Shown here: piece after piece, positions 17,370 through 26,325 of the stretch | Position numbering within the stretch: the first letter of the stretch is position 1 | How the letters are laid out: every line of letters starts with the position of its first letter | NCBI GenBank assembly: GCA_023260395.1 | Contig: JALQVI010000009.1 | Coordinates: 1-39,414, forward strand | Direction of reading: 5' to 3' | Source: Candidatus Nanopelagicales bacterium | GTDB taxonomy: Bacteria > Actinomycetota > Actinomycetes > S36-B12 > UBA5976 | Length of the DNA: 39,414 nucleotides | Notes under the pieces: generated by a model | The model's input: only the letters and a program-made list of their open reading frames with translations | Databases searched by the model: none | What the model was told of the DNA's origin: nothing | Program-made: the position numbers and the translations under genes

Positions 17370-17972
17370 ATGCTGCGTGATCTGCTATTCACTCCTAGAT
17401 GCATCGGGTGCGCAACTTTAGGGACGCATGTGTGTGTGAAGTGCACGGCCGAGTTAATGCCACAAAGTTTTCACATCAGTGATGGTCGCTATTCCTGTCA
17501 TTGCGTCGGCGCTTATGACGGTTGGCTGCGTGATGCAATCATTCGCTACAAATCCGGAGCTCGTTCAACTGTTTTTGGATTGGCGCTTGCGGCAGCTGCG
17601 CACGTGCCCTTAGGTGGGACGATCGTTCCTATTCCTTCGAGCGCGGCCAAGATTCATGAACGCGGCTACGACACGATGGGGTTGCTCAGCCGTCAGATCG
17701 CCAAGTTACGTCCAGATGTGGAAGTCCAGCCAGTGCTTCGAGTGATGCGACCTGTGGTCGATCAAGTAGGTCTTAATGCCCGAGAACGTCGAGCAAATGT
17801 GGCTGGTGCTTTCCGCAGTGCAGCGGGCCTATCAGGCCGCATTGTGCTCATCGACGATGTCATAACTACGGGGGCAACCATGTCCGAAGGGATGCGTGCA
17901 GCCGAACTTGCAGGAGCAAAAGAAGTTTTTGGATTTTCACTATGCGCAGGCGCCAATAGGGGTTACCTTTAG
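17370..17972 (+). CDS. comF: ComF-family phosphoribosyltransferase-like protein
   Basis: 200 residues. An N-terminal zinc-finger-like segment carries two CxxC pairs (CIGC and CVKC). The C-terminal phosphoribosyltransferase fold has the PRPP-binding motif IVLIDDVITTGATMSEG. ComF proteins support DNA uptake in competent bacteria, but the family is also widespread in non-competent actinobacteria, where its role is unclear. It sits between lpqB and hpf as in most actinobacteria. The ATG at 17370 has the near-consensus CACAAT six bases upstream. Its 3' end probably holds the promoter for the RNA element that follows. Confidence 0.9.
   Translation: MLRDLLFTPRCIGCATLGTHVCVKCTAELMPQSFHISDGRYSCHCVGAYDGWLRDAIIRYKSGARSTVFGLALAAAAHVPLGGTIVPIPSSAAKIHERGYDTMGLLSRQIAKLRPDVEVQPVLRVMRPVVDQVGLNARERRANVAGAFRSAAGLSGRIVLIDDVITTGATMSEGMRAAELAGAKEVFGFSLCAGANRGYL
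17964..17969 (+). promoter_or_regulatory. -10 box for the RNA element upstream of hpf
   Basis: TACCTT lies in the last codons of comF. With the spacing seen at leaderless genes here, transcription would start at about 17976, precisely the first base of the long closing helix of the RNA candidate. I see no convincing -35 box. Confidence 0.45.
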
Positions 17973-17975
17973 TTA

Positions 17976-18235
17976 TGGCGCCCACCTGGGTCCGTGATTG
18001 CGGAGCAGACCAGTTCTTCGAAGTTGGTCTGTTTCAAGCCGATGCCAGTCGCAGGCAAAGCGGTCCACGTAAGACGAGTCAATCGTTGAGCACGGTGCGG
18101 TTTAGAAGTAAGCCCTGCCTCGCCGGTAATCCAGATGATTATCTCAAGCGGGAGAAGGTCATTAGTGGCAAAAAGCTGCGAGGACTTCAGCAGGCGGATG
18201 TGGGGTCGAAGATCAGGTCGGCCAGGTGGGCGTCA
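17976..18235 (+). ncRNA. Structured RNA candidate upstream of hpf (raiA-type ncRNA or long leader)
   Basis: The comF-hpf gap is 324 nt with no credible protein. TGGCGCCCACCTGG (17976-17989) pairs with CCAGGTGGGCGTCA (18222-18235), giving a 14-bp helix with one G-U that closes a 260-nt domain. Internal hairpins include CAGACCAGTT/AGTTGGTCTG (18006-18031), TGCC/GGCA (18043-18057), ACGA/TCGT (18074-18086), TCTC/GAGA (18142-18155) and GCTG/CAGC (18175-18191). From memory of the literature, the raiA RNA motif is a large structured RNA found upstream of raiA/hpf genes in Firmicutes and Actinobacteria, so position and size fit. I could not compare the consensus. An hpf-specific riboregulatory leader is the alternative. 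Confidence 0.6.
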
Positions 18236-18283
18236 CTATTCACCAACTCTGCAACGCGCATGCGTTGTGGAGTTTTGTCGTTT

Positions 18284-18289
18284 AAGGAG
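18284..18289 (+). promoter_or_regulatory. Ribosome binding site that fixes the hpf start
   Basis: AAGGAG lies seven bases before the ATG at 18297 and outside the closing helix of the upstream RNA. It favours the 207-residue product over the longer ORF. Confidence 0.75.
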
Positions 18290-18296
18290 CACTGCA

Positions 18297-18920
18297 ATGA
18301 CTAAAACAATGCACGATGAACCACTCGAAATTGTGATTCATGGACGTCACTCCAACGTTTCGGATCGCTTTAAAGAATTTGTGACTGACAAAGTCAGCCG
18401 CATCGAGAGGTTTTCGGTTCCCGTGCATCGAATAGACGTTGAAGTCTCCCACGAGGCAAACCCACGACAACACGATCGTGCGTACGAAGTTGAATTGACA
18501 TGCAGCGGCAGCGGGCCATTCCTGCGCACTGAAGCCCATGCATCCGATAAGTACGCAGCGATGGAACTTGCCTACGCAAAATTAGAGGAATGCTTCCGAC
18601 GTATGCATGAACGTCGTCGTTCAGTTCGACATCAGCGACCACAAGTGGATGGCGCATTGCTGGTCGTTAGTGATGTAACCGCACATGACAGCGAAGAGGA
18701 AATTGATGACCCCTCAATCGTTTTGGAATCAGGCCCACTGGTCGTTCGAACCAAAAACATTGAAACCGCTGTCATGAGTGTTGAAAAAGCTGTCGAAGCG
18801 ATGGAACTGCTTGGGCACGATTTCTTTCTCTTTGAAAATGAAGCATCCGGATTACCGAGTGTGATCTACCGTCGTCGAGGTTACGACTTTGGCTTGGTGG
18901 AACTCGGGAAGGCGAGTTAA
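18297..18920 (+). CDS. hpf: Ribosome hibernation-promoting factor, long form
   Basis: 207 residues from the ATG at 18297, which has AAGGAG seven bases upstream. The track ORF from 18135 is therefore over-extended into the RNA element. The N-terminal domain (about 8-110) is the RaiA/HPF fold that binds the decoding region of the 30S subunit (EIVIHGRHSNVSDRFKEFV). The C-terminal domain (about 150-205: VRTKNIETAVMSVEKAVE, then LPSVIYRRRGYDFGLVEL) is the dimerisation domain of long HPF, which joins two 70S ribosomes into inactive 100S dimers during stasis. The long 5' region suggests strong post-transcriptional control. In many actinobacteria secA follows hpf; here a YcaQ-family gene follows on the other strand. 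Confidence 0.95.
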   Translation: MTKTMHDEPLEIVIHGRHSNVSDRFKEFVTDKVSRIERFSVPVHRIDVEVSHEANPRQHDRAYEVELTCSGSGPFLRTEAHASDKYAAMELAYAKLEECFRRMHERRRSVRHQRPQVDGALLVVSDVTAHDSEEEIDDPSIVLESGPLVVRTKNIETAVMSVEKAVEAMELLGHDFFLFENEASGLPSVIYRRRGYDFGLVELGKAS

Positions 18921-18932
18921 CCTCAGGTCGGA

Positions 18933-20198
18933 TTAATTCAGTTGGGCGAGCGCCTTAGTCAGTTTGGCTTTGGCGCTCGCTGGCTTTACCTCGCCAATTC
19001 GAACATCGCTGGCATTGACCCATGAGGCGGCTCGTTTGAGTGCCACAGCTGTGCCATCAATCGATTGTTGTGCAACATTCTTGAGACCAAGGGTTTCAAA
19101 AGTTACAGTTTTGGCTTCCATGATGGTGTTGCGGCCGTCTTTGATCCGACCTGGGTCAACGCGGGCCACCAAGTGTGAATCATGCAGGACGGGCATGGCG
19201 AAGTACCCGTACACACGCTTTGCGGCCGGAGTGTATGCCTCTAGTCGGTAATCCATGTGGAACATACGCGATACGCGTTCTCGATGCCAGACCAGCGAAT
19301 CAAACGGTGATAGCAACGTTGTTGTGGATGTTTGGGCAATCTTGTTCTTGTTGAGTAAAGCTATAACTTTGGGGTCGGCATACGTCGGCTCACTCCAGCC
19401 TTCTACCTGAACTTCGATGATTTCTTTCGCCTCGATGCAGTCTCTTAGAATCTTGAGTACATGCGGTCGAGTGCTGTGCCAACCGGTGAGTCGATGTACG
19501 TCGATGAGATCGCTGACAGTTCCAACACCAAGTGTTCGCATGGAATCAAGCAGCAAAGCTTTGACACATTCATCATCCGATGGTCCAGTGATGCCTTGTT
19601 GTGTCACATAGCGGTCAGATTCCAAAAATTGGTGCGGGATGGAATTGTGAGTCAGCGAATAAATGCGACGCCAACCAACACGCTGGGTGCATACAACCTC
19701 GCCAATAGCCAAAAGCCATTCCAGTGCTTCTTTGGTATCCGACCAATCCCACCAATCGCTGCCTTTTTTGGCGCCGCCAAGATCAGTTGCGGTGGCCGAA
19801 GTGTCTGCCAGACGCTTTTTAACGTCGCGCAGTGTCTTGGCGCTTGGCAAGTTATCCCACGTACTCTTTTTCGCGACGAACCCGCGTCGTCGCGTGGCAA
19901 AAAAAGGAAACATGTCGATTGGTAAAACGCACGCTGCGTGCGACCAGTATTCAAAAGTGTGAGGGGGATTTGCCCACAACGCAGTTTCAACTTGCGCTCG
20001 TGTCACCTGGGCAGAGCGTGCATAGTGGACCAACTCATGAGACCGAGCCAAGGTCGAAATGGTGTCGAGCTGAATTGCGCCGAGATTGTGGAGTACTCCA
20101 TTGAGCTGTGAATCGTTTGTGGACTCGGGGGTCGTATCCAAACCTTGGGCATGAATGGCCATGGACTTTGCCTGCGAAAGTGTAAGTGATGGAGTCAA
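18933..20198 (-). CDS. YcaQ/AlkX-family winged-helix DNA glycosylase-like protein
   Basis: 421 residues of the HTH_42 family. The N-terminal LSQAKSMAIHAQGL segment and the stretch GAIQLDTISTLARSHELV carry the Q-x-D motif (Gln43-Asp45) of the YcaQ branch, distinct from the Q-x-Q of the AlkZ branch. The later HTFEYWSHAACVLP, LLSPFDSLVWHRERVSRMF and KRVYGYFAMPVL segments are also typical. Characterised members unhook interstrand DNA crosslinks and excise alkylated bases; others are uncharacterised. The track start is TTG at 20198; an in-frame ATG at residue 13 (MAIHAQ) is an alternative. Only 12 nt separate its end from the convergent hpf. It is divergent from the transporter gene. Confidence 0.85.
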   Translation of the reverse strand: MTPSLTLSQAKSMAIHAQGLDTTPESTNDSQLNGVLHNLGAIQLDTISTLARSHELVHYARSAQVTRAQVETALWANPPHTFEYWSHAACVLPIDMFPFFATRRRGFVAKKSTWDNLPSAKTLRDVKKRLADTSATATDLGGAKKGSDWWDWSDTKEALEWLLAIGEVVCTQRVGWRRIYSLTHNSIPHQFLESDRYVTQQGITGPSDDECVKALLLDSMRTLGVGTVSDLIDVHRLTGWHSTRPHVLKILRDCIEAKEIIEVQVEGWSEPTYADPKVIALLNKNKIAQTSTTTLLSPFDSLVWHRERVSRMFHMDYRLEAYTPAAKRVYGYFAMPVLHDSHLVARVDPGRIKDGRNTIMEAKTVTFETLGLKNVAQQSIDGTAVALKRAASWVNASDVRIGEVKPASAKAKLTKALAQLN

Positions 20199-20263
20199 GA
20201 CATGACACTTTCTGTGACAGGCATTCCGCTAAGGTTACGAGTGTTGCCAGTTTAGGTGGATGT

Positions 20264-21475
20264 GTGAGCGCTCAAGTGAATAATCAAGCCGAAAGTACCA
20301 AGTCAGTAATCTTGCGGTCACTACCGCTCGTTGCATTCTCGATGACGCTTCGGCCTATGGTCACTTCTGTAGGTCCGGTACTTCCTGAAATTCGCCATGA
20401 ATTGCACATGTCTGCCACTCAGGCGAGTTACTTAACGGCGCTTCCAGTTGTGTGTTTTGCGATTGGTGCATTTTTGACACCTCGACTCCTTCGTCACGTA
20501 AGCCCAAATCATGCAGTCGCATTGGCAATGGTGTTGTTGTTCATCGGTGGCAATGTTCGCCTTATTTCACACACGTCAATCGTGTTGTTGGGAACTTTTA
20601 TCGCGGGTATGGGCGCTGCGATCGGCAACGTGCTTGGCGGCCTTGTTGCTCGACGCGATTTCTCGGCTCGAGTTGGACTCGTGATGGGTTTGTACGTCGG
20701 TCTCATGTCATTGTCGTCATCAACTGCGGCAATGATTTCCTACCCAGTGTCACAGCACTTTGGTTCGTGGAAATATGCGCTCGCAATTTGGGCCGACTTG
20801 GCCTTCATCGTGCTTGGAATTTGGCTCGTCACTCAACGGGGCCACGAAGACAATTCACCGATGACAACAACGAGTTCTTACCGCTACATCGCGAAAAACA
20901 AAATGGCCTGGTGGCTCGTTTTGTACTTTGGTTTCCAGTCAACAAACTTTCATTCGCTCGCTGGCTGGTTGCCCACCATTTTGCGTGATGCCGGCATTGA
21001 CCCCACGCGTGCTGGTGACATGGTTTCCTTGATGATTCTTGTTGGAGTTCCAGCAGGGCTATTGATGCCGCCGCTCATTGCGCGCTTTGAATCTCAACGC
21101 ATCATGATTTCGCTAGTCGTAGCCATTAGTTTGGTTGGCCTAGTTGGGGTGTGGCAGGCTCCGACTTTGGCACCATGGCTGTGGGTTGTGTGCTTGGGAC
21201 TTGGAGTTGGATCATCGTTCCCCATCGCCCTGACTTTGGTTATTACGAAATCCAACAGCTCAGAAGCGGCACGTGATTTAAGTTCGTTCATGCAAAGTTG
21301 GGGCTATGTGATTTCGGCAATCGGGCCGTTGGCATTGGGAGCTCTGCGCGATGCCACAGGCTCATGGTCGTATGCGTTGATTGCCTTGATTATTGGAACT
21401 GGCATTCAATTCACGGCAGGCATGGTGGTGGGTGGCCCTGGCCATCTACACGTGGACGAAACCGTTTCTGCCTAG
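20264..21475 (+). CDS. MFS transporter, CynX/NimT-like
   Basis: About 403 residues from the GTG at 20264, with about twelve hydrophobic helices in two halves. The opening resembles the CynX (cyanate) and NimT (nitroimidazole) group of the major facilitator superfamily: a short N-terminus, then RPMVTSVGPVLPEIRHEL and an SATQASYLTALPVVCFAIGA helix. The substrate is unknown; family members take up or export small anions and drugs. The start is placed at residue 27 of the track ORF because AGGTGG lies just upstream and the earlier residues lack hydrophobic or family character. It is followed 32 nt downstream by a hydrolase on the same strand. Confidence 0.85.
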   Translation: MSAQVNNQAESTKSVILRSLPLVAFSMTLRPMVTSVGPVLPEIRHELHMSATQASYLTALPVVCFAIGAFLTPRLLRHVSPNHAVALAMVLLFIGGNVRLISHTSIVLLGTFIAGMGAAIGNVLGGLVARRDFSARVGLVMGLYVGLMSLSSSTAAMISYPVSQHFGSWKYALAIWADLAFIVLGIWLVTQRGHEDNSPMTTTSSYRYIAKNKMAWWLVLYFGFQSTNFHSLAGWLPTILRDAGIDPTRAGDMVSLMILVGVPAGLLMPPLIARFESQRIMISLVVAISLVGLVGVWQAPTLAPWLWVVCLGLGVGSSFPIALTLVITKSNSSEAARDLSSFMQSWGYVISAIGPLALGALRDATGSWSYALIALIIGTGIQFTAGMVVGGPGHLHVDETVSA

Positions 21476-21507
21476 CGTGACATCGTTCTACATGTAAGAC
21501 TCGGCGC

Positions 21508-22386
21508 ATGAGAGAAAGCTTCTTCTTGCGTACAACGGGTGAACGCGTTGACTACTTCGATAGCGGTACTGGAACTGATCTGATCATTTATCACCATGGA
21601 ACTCCAGGTGCTGGTCCGATGCATTCAGATTTGCTCAATCCTGCGCGTGATAATGATTTACGAATTGTCGAATTGGTGCGACCAGGGTACGGAGACTCTT
21701 CGCGAATGGCCGGCCGCAGAGTTGCCGATGTCGTTGACTTGGCTGATGAGCTTGCCGACCACCTTGGATTTGATCGGTATGTGACGATGGGCTGGTCTGG
21801 GGGTGGGCCGCATGCGTTGGCCAACGTCGCGTTAAGTCCTGATCGTTGTGTTGCGGCGATGTCTCTGGCAGGTGTTGGAATGTTTGGCCAAGACGACTTG
21901 GATTTCTTGGCCGGAATGGGCCAAGACAATCACGATGAATTTGCTGCTGCATTGCGAGGCGAAACTGATATTCGTGAGTACCTTGAACCGATTGCCGAAG
22001 AACTTGCGACAATCACTGGCGCACAGATTGTCGATGTCATGGGTTCATTGCTTCCGGATGAGGATCGTGAAGCGCTCACAGGTGAATATGGCGAGAACAC
22101 CGCTGAAATATTTCGGTGGGCAGTTCACACCGGCGTAGATGGCTGGCTTGATGATGACATTGCGTTCACAGCGCCGTGGGGTTTTCAGCTGGAGGACATC
22201 ACAAATCCAGTCGCCGTGTGGCAGGGGGCCACTGACTTGATGGTGCCGTTTGCCCATGGTCAATGGTTAGTGAGCAAGATTTCGAATACCGAAGCCAACT
22301 TGCTTGAGGGTCATGGCCATCTATCGATTGGTGAGCCGGCTCTGGCAGATGGATTTGCTTGGCTTAAGAGGCAGTTAGCGAATTAA
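21508..22386 (+). CDS. Alpha/beta fold hydrolase
   Basis: 292 residues, cytoplasmic (no signal peptide). The oxyanion region is YHHGTPGAG (28-36), the nucleophile elbow is GWSGGG with Ser97, a likely acid lies in GATDLMVP, and the histidine is in EGHGHLSIG near the C-terminus. The triad appears complete. The order (HGTPG, then GWSGG) resembles proline-iminopeptidase-like or epoxide-hydrolase-like members, but the cap domain does not reveal the substrate. It may be co-transcribed with the CynX-like transporter 32 nt upstream. Its last 12 nt overlap the convergent PaiB-like gene. Confidence 0.88.
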   Translation: MRESFFLRTTGERVDYFDSGTGTDLIIYHHGTPGAGPMHSDLLNPARDNDLRIVELVRPGYGDSSRMAGRRVADVVDLADELADHLGFDRYVTMGWSGGGPHALANVALSPDRCVAAMSLAGVGMFGQDDLDFLAGMGQDNHDEFAAALRGETDIREYLEPIAEELATITGAQIVDVMGSLLPDEDREALTGEYGENTAEIFRWAVHTGVDGWLDDDIAFTAPWGFQLEDITNPVAVWQGATDLMVPFAHGQWLVSKISNTEANLLEGHGHLSIGEPALADGFAWLKRQLAN

Positions 22387-23025
22387 TTTGTTGCCGTCGG
22401 TCGACATCAAAGTGGCGATGAGTTGATCTTCAGAATTTGGCGACGAGCTCAAGTCTGAAATCACTCCATCTTGATCTTCTTGGGAACGGTTCTGATTGAG
22501 TTTTGCCTTGGCTTCAATGCGATCAATCGTTAATGTGACCGCGACAATGCCCTTGAGCTGCGCATTCATGTAGACATCCGGAGCATCATCGATACTCCAC
22601 GGTTCATTGCGTTGTGTTTCGTACTTGTCAGTCAACTCGCGCACAATGCCACGCAAATAATCAGTGTCGTGACTAATTTCGACTGTGCCACTGAGATGCA
22701 CGGATGTGTAATTCCAGGTAGGGACGACTTTGCCGTGCTCGGCCTTCGCAGCATAGTTGCTTGGTGAAATGTAAGCCTGTGGGCCATGCACAATCGCCAG
22801 CGCGCGAACTCCATTGCTAATGTGTTCCCATTGCTTGTTAGCTCGTGCAATGTGCATGACGAGCGTTCCGTTTGCAGTGTCATCGTTACGCCAGACACAC
22901 GGCATCAAAGTAGATACTGGTTGCCCTGATTCATCCACAGTTACAAAGTCAGCAGTGCCTACAACCTGGACGAATTCTTGAATATCGGTCAAGTCCTCGA
23001 CCGTGAAATGAGCAGGCTGGTACAT
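22375..23025 (-). CDS. PaiB-like FMN-binding protein
   Basis: 216 residues. The sequence opens MYQPAHFTVED and contains the family landmarks LVMHIARANKQW, VHGPQAYISPSNYA and VPTWNYTSVHLSG, all typical of the PaiB/FMN-binding split-barrel family. Bacillus PaiB was described as a negative regulator of sporulation and protease genes, but the fold binds flavin and many members are probably FMN oxidoreductases or sensors, so a regulatory role is not assured. AGAAGG lies five bases before the ATG. It runs in the same direction as the CapA-like gene 24 nt upstream and may share its transcript. Confidence 0.87.
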   Translation of the reverse strand: MYQPAHFTVEDLTDIQEFVQVVGTADFVTVDESGQPVSTLMPCVWRNDDTANGTLVMHIARANKQWEHISNGVRALAIVHGPQAYISPSNYAAKAEHGKVVPTWNYTSVHLSGTVEISHDTDYLRGIVRELTDKYETQRNEPWSIDDAPDVYMNAQLKGIVAVTLTIDRIEAKAKLNQNRSQEDQDGVISDLSSSPNSEDQLIATLMSTDGNKLIR

Positions 23026-23049
23026 ATCAACCTTCTTTCAGGCGAGTAA

Positions 23050-24219
23050 TCACCAGTTGCGCATGAGCTCAACCTGAGCACCCATTGATTTTACGGTCTT
23101 TGATGTGCGAGAAAGTGCTTTCTTGAGCCGTGGCTTGGTGGTACTGACCCACTTGCCGGTATGCAGCGCTCGATTCACATCGAGAACTCGCACTGGAAAT
23201 GAATCAGTTATAAGCGTTGGGGCGTATTCAACTTTTGTGATTGCGAAGTTGCCGGTTGCGATTTCGGTGAAAGTCCATCGGGTAATGATGCCCTCGGATT
23301 TGATAGTAAGTGGTTCACGTTGTGCGGCATCAAGATTTCCATGGCTGTATACCACCCACATGTTGCCAATTTTTTGAATGGGTTGAACCGAATGAGTGTG
23401 GTCACCATCAATCAAATTAATGAGTCCGCTTTTCGCAAGTTTTTTCGCGATAGAAGTTTGATAATCATTTGGATAGTTTGTGTATTCGTCGCCCCAATGC
23501 AGTTTTGCAATGACAACTTGTGCACCCGCAGTTCTTGCCGCCCGAGCTGCTGCTTCGATTTTCTTGACACTGATTTGATTAGCCCGCCACTTTTGACCTT
23601 GGGGGTAGGGAAGTCCGTTGAATCCATAAGTGAAAGCAATAATTCCAACTTTGACATTTCCGCGCGAAGTATTAACTGTCATGATTAACGGAACTGTGGA
23701 CTCGGCCTTAGTGCGGTACGTGCCGGTATGTGCGATACCTGCTTTATCCAGATCATCAAGTGTTCGTTTGATTCCGGCCGCGCCGGCATCAAATGAATGA
23801 TTAGAAGTTTGATCGCACATATCGAATCCGAGCTTTTTAACTGCGGAAACAATTTGTGGTGGCGAATTAAAAATGGGATATCCGCTGTATGGTCCACCGA
23901 GCTTTCCAAGAGGAGTCTCTAAGTGGCACAGTGCAAGGTCTGCAGTTGACGTTATCCGCTTAATGTCCGAAAGCTGGGGATAGAAGTCCCACTTGCCATG
24001 TTTGCCATCCATGCGAGCTTGCGTCCAGGTCCGCTCGTGCAGCAACAGATCCCCGGATGAAACTATGCGGAACTGCCGAGGGTTAGACGCTGTTGTCACA
24101 GCGGCAGTCCCGCCCAGCGAAGACGTGGATTTTTCCGGAGTGGACGAAGGTGTCGCATTTGCCGTGGTGCACGCACAGAGGACTGATACAAGTGCGCCAA
24201 TCGTCAGAATTCGTCTCAC
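23050..24219 (-). CDS. CapA-family poly-gamma-glutamate synthesis-like protein, putative lipoprotein
   Basis: 389 residues. The N-terminus is an export signal with a possible lipobox LCAC (Cys17); the cysteine two residues before it is unusual, so lipidation is only probable. The body is the CapA/PgsA metallophosphatase-like fold: VSSGDLLLHERTW, LCHLETPLG, DQTSNHSFDAG, KLHWGDEY and DGDHTHSVQP carry the metal-binding Asp, His and Asn residues. In Bacillus CapA takes part in poly-gamma-glutamate export and anchoring, but no capBC genes are nearby, so here it may be a stand-alone envelope phosphoesterase. The GTG start has TACTTT five bases upstream. It is divergent from the YyaL-type gene. Confidence 0.88.
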   Translation of the reverse strand: MRRILTIGALVSVLCACTTANATPSSTPEKSTSSLGGTAAVTTASNPRQFRIVSSGDLLLHERTWTQARMDGKHGKWDFYPQLSDIKRITSTADLALCHLETPLGKLGGPYSGYPIFNSPPQIVSAVKKLGFDMCDQTSNHSFDAGAAGIKRTLDDLDKAGIAHTGTYRTKAESTVPLIMTVNTSRGNVKVGIIAFTYGFNGLPYPQGQKWRANQISVKKIEAAARAARTAGAQVVIAKLHWGDEYTNYPNDYQTSIAKKLAKSGLINLIDGDHTHSVQPIQKIGNMWVVYSHGNLDAAQREPLTIKSEGIITRWTFTEIATGNFAITKVEYAPTLITDSFPVRVLDVNRALHTGKWVSTTKPRLKKALSRTSKTVKSMGAQVELMRNW

Positions 24220-24224
24220 ACTTC

Positions 24225-24230
24225 AAAGTA
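24225..24230 (-). promoter_or_regulatory. -10 box of a leaderless promoter for the CapA-like gene
   Basis: On the minus strand TACTTT is followed by five bases (GAAGT) and the GTG at 24219. Confidence 0.5.
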
Positions 24231-24262
24231 TGTACGTTGCAGGAAAACTGCGAGAATGAAAT

Positions 24263-26320
24263 GTGCCAAATCGATTGCAAAATTCCACTTCGCCATACTT
24301 ACAGGCTCACGCCGATAATCCTGTTGACTGGTATCCCTGGGGCGAAGAGGCATTTGCCGAAGCACGTCGGCGAGATGTCCCAATCTTTTTGAGTGTTGGA
24401 TACAGTGCGTGTCACTGGTGCCATGTGATGGCACATGAAAGTTTCGAAAACCCGCACGTGGCGGCAATTTTGAATGAGTACTTCGTCAGCGTGAAAGTAG
24501 ACCGCGAAGAACTACCTGCAGTCGATGCCTTGTACATGCAAGCAACCCAGGCCATGACTGGCCATGGTGGCTGGCCGATGTCGGTGTGGCTAGATCACGA
24601 TCGCGCACCTTGGTATGCCGGCACATACTTTCCATCGACACCGAGTCACGGCAGCCCATCATTTGTGCAGCTGCTTTCCGGTTTGCATGATGCCTGGACC
24701 AATGACCGCGAACGCGTGCACGAATCTGCCCGACGAATTATTGCTCGACTTTCGGATTTATCAGAATGGGAACGTAGCACCACCTGGACTAAGTCTGACG
24801 TTGAAGATTCAGTGACGCAGGCCATTGAGAACCTGGCCAACAGTTTTGATGTGGTCAATGGTGGCTTTGGTGGCGCTCCGAAGTTTCCACCAAGTTTGGT
24901 TTTGCAATTTCTGAATGACTATGACGGTTACTGCCGTGTCAATAATGTGGACTTCGATCCACGTGTGGCGGCAATGGTTGAAGCCACTTGTGAGCGCATG
25001 GCTCGCGGTGGAATGTACGACCAGTTAGGTGGCGGGTTTGCTCGCTACAGCGTTGATGAAACATGGACTGTTCCGCATTTTGAAAAGATGCTCTACGACA
25101 ACGCGTTGCTGCTGCAAGCATTCACGATGTGGTTTTTGCAAACAAACAATCCGTTGGCCGAGCGCATCATGAACGAAACTGCAACTTTTATGTTGCGCGA
25201 TTTACGAACGTCCGAAGGTGGATTTGCTGCAGCACTTGATGCGGACAGCCTGGATGAATCAACTGGTGAACATCGCGAGGGTGCGTATTACGCCTGGAAT
25301 GTGGCGCAATTCCATGAGGTGCTAGGCGACGATGCAGAATGGGCTGCAGAAATTTTCGATGTATCCGAACGTGGAAATTTTGAACATGGATATTCGGTCC
25401 TGCGTCGAGATCGTGATCCGCAAGATATTCAGCGACTCGACAATGTCATCGCCAAGTTACGTGCGGCACAAAGTTTGAGACCTGCACCGGCGCGCGATGA
25501 CAAAGTTGTTGCTGCGTGGAACGGACTGGCGATTAGCGCTCTCGTCCGGGCCGGTTTAGCACTGGGCAATGATGAATGGGTCCAGGCTTCAATTGCTGCT
25601 GCCGATTTGTTGGTCTCAGTTCATCTCGGGGCCGATTCGAATCACCCTGCTCGTTTGGTCCGGGTCTCGCGTGATGGTGTTCCAGGTACGCACGCACTCG
25701 GTGTGCTCGACGACCAAGCAATTGTTGCGAAGGCATTCCTTGATGTAGCGCAAGCAACCGGTGATAGTTCATGGCTGGAGTTAGCGCACACTTTGCTTGT
25801 CGATATCAAAGAACATTTCATCGAAGGCTCGATGTTGTCCGATGTCGCAGATGACGTTCCAGCAGTAACCGATGCATTAACTAATCGTGGTGTGGATCCA
25901 ACGGACAACGTCACTCCTTCAGGTTGGAGCAGCGCGATTGATGCAGCATTGACGTATTCCGCATTGACCGGAGATGCCACGTGGCACACGTGGGCCGAAG
26001 AGTTCATTGATCCAATACTTAAGTTGGCATCGTCGCATGGTCGCTTTACTGGCTTTGGCGCAGCGGTCCTTATTCGATGGCTTGATGGTCCACGCGAAGT
26101 TGCTGTCGCAGCGCCATTTGATTCCGCAATGGTTCAAACAAGTTTTCGAGGCACAGCGCCAGGAGCGGTGGTTGCTTGGGGAACTGATTTGCCGCTCATG
26201 AAAGACCGGTCTCGCATTGCAGATGCAGACACCGCCTATGTGTGTCGCAATCATGTGTGTGACGCGCCAACAACATCACTCGAGGACTTAGCCAAGTCGT
26301 TGGGTGTTGTCGTTCAGTAG
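24263..26320 (+). CDS. YyaL/SPATA20-type protein with thioredoxin-like N-terminal domain
   Basis: 685 residues. The N-terminal DUF255 thioredoxin-like domain begins [21 protein letters not shown], the standard start for this family, and carries the CxxC motif SACHWCHVM followed by VKVDREELP and [10 protein letters not shown]. The rest (from about residue 190) resembles an (alpha/alpha)6 glycosidase-like barrel ([46 protein letters not shown]). The family is widely conserved, but its biochemical role is unsettled. The GTG start has a near-consensus GAGAAT five bases upstream. It ends five bases before the convergent uppS. Confidence 0.9.
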   Translation: MPNRLQNSTSPYLQAHADNPVDWYPWGEEAFAEARRRDVPIFLSVGYSACHWCHVMAHESFENPHVAAILNEYFVSVKVDREELPAVDALYMQATQAMTGHGGWPMSVWLDHDRAPWYAGTYFPSTPSHGSPSFVQLLSGLHDAWTNDRERVHESARRIIARLSDLSEWERSTTWTKSDVEDSVTQAIENLANSFDVVNGGFGGAPKFPPSLVLQFLNDYDGYCRVNNVDFDPRVAAMVEATCERMARGGMYDQLGGGFARYSVDETWTVPHFEKMLYDNALLLQAFTMWFLQTNNPLAERIMNETATFMLRDLRTSEGGFAAALDADSLDESTGEHREGAYYAWNVAQFHEVLGDDAEWAAEIFDVSERGNFEHGYSVLRRDRDPQDIQRLDNVIAKLRAAQSLRPAPARDDKVVAAWNGLAISALVRAGLALGNDEWVQASIAAADLLVSVHLGADSNHPARLVRVSRDGVPGTHALGVLDDQAIVAKAFLDVAQATGDSSWLELAHTLLVDIKEHFIEGSMLSDVADDVPAVTDALTNRGVDPTDNVTPSGWSSAIDAALTYSALTGDATWHTWAEEFIDPILKLASSHGRFTGFGAAVLIRWLDGPREVAVAAPFDSAMVQTSFRGTAPGAVVAWGTDLPLMKDRSRIADADTAYVCRNHVCDAPTTSLEDLAKSLGVVVQ

Positions 26321-26325
26321 CTGGT

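Noticed and set aside
17949-17982. GGCGCCA/TGGCGCC hairpin at the end of comF as a terminator
   Set aside because: No U-run follows, and its 3' arm fits better in the 14-bp closing helix of the RNA candidate.
17975-18304. 109-residue plus-strand ORF between comF and hpf
   Set aside because: No family resemblance or hydrophobic pattern; it coincides with the structured RNA candidate and overlaps the hpf start in another frame.
20186-20263. Extension of the transporter ORF
   Set aside because: It overlaps the start of the divergent YcaQ-family gene and is polar; GTG 20264 has an AGGTGG site and directly precedes family-like sequence.
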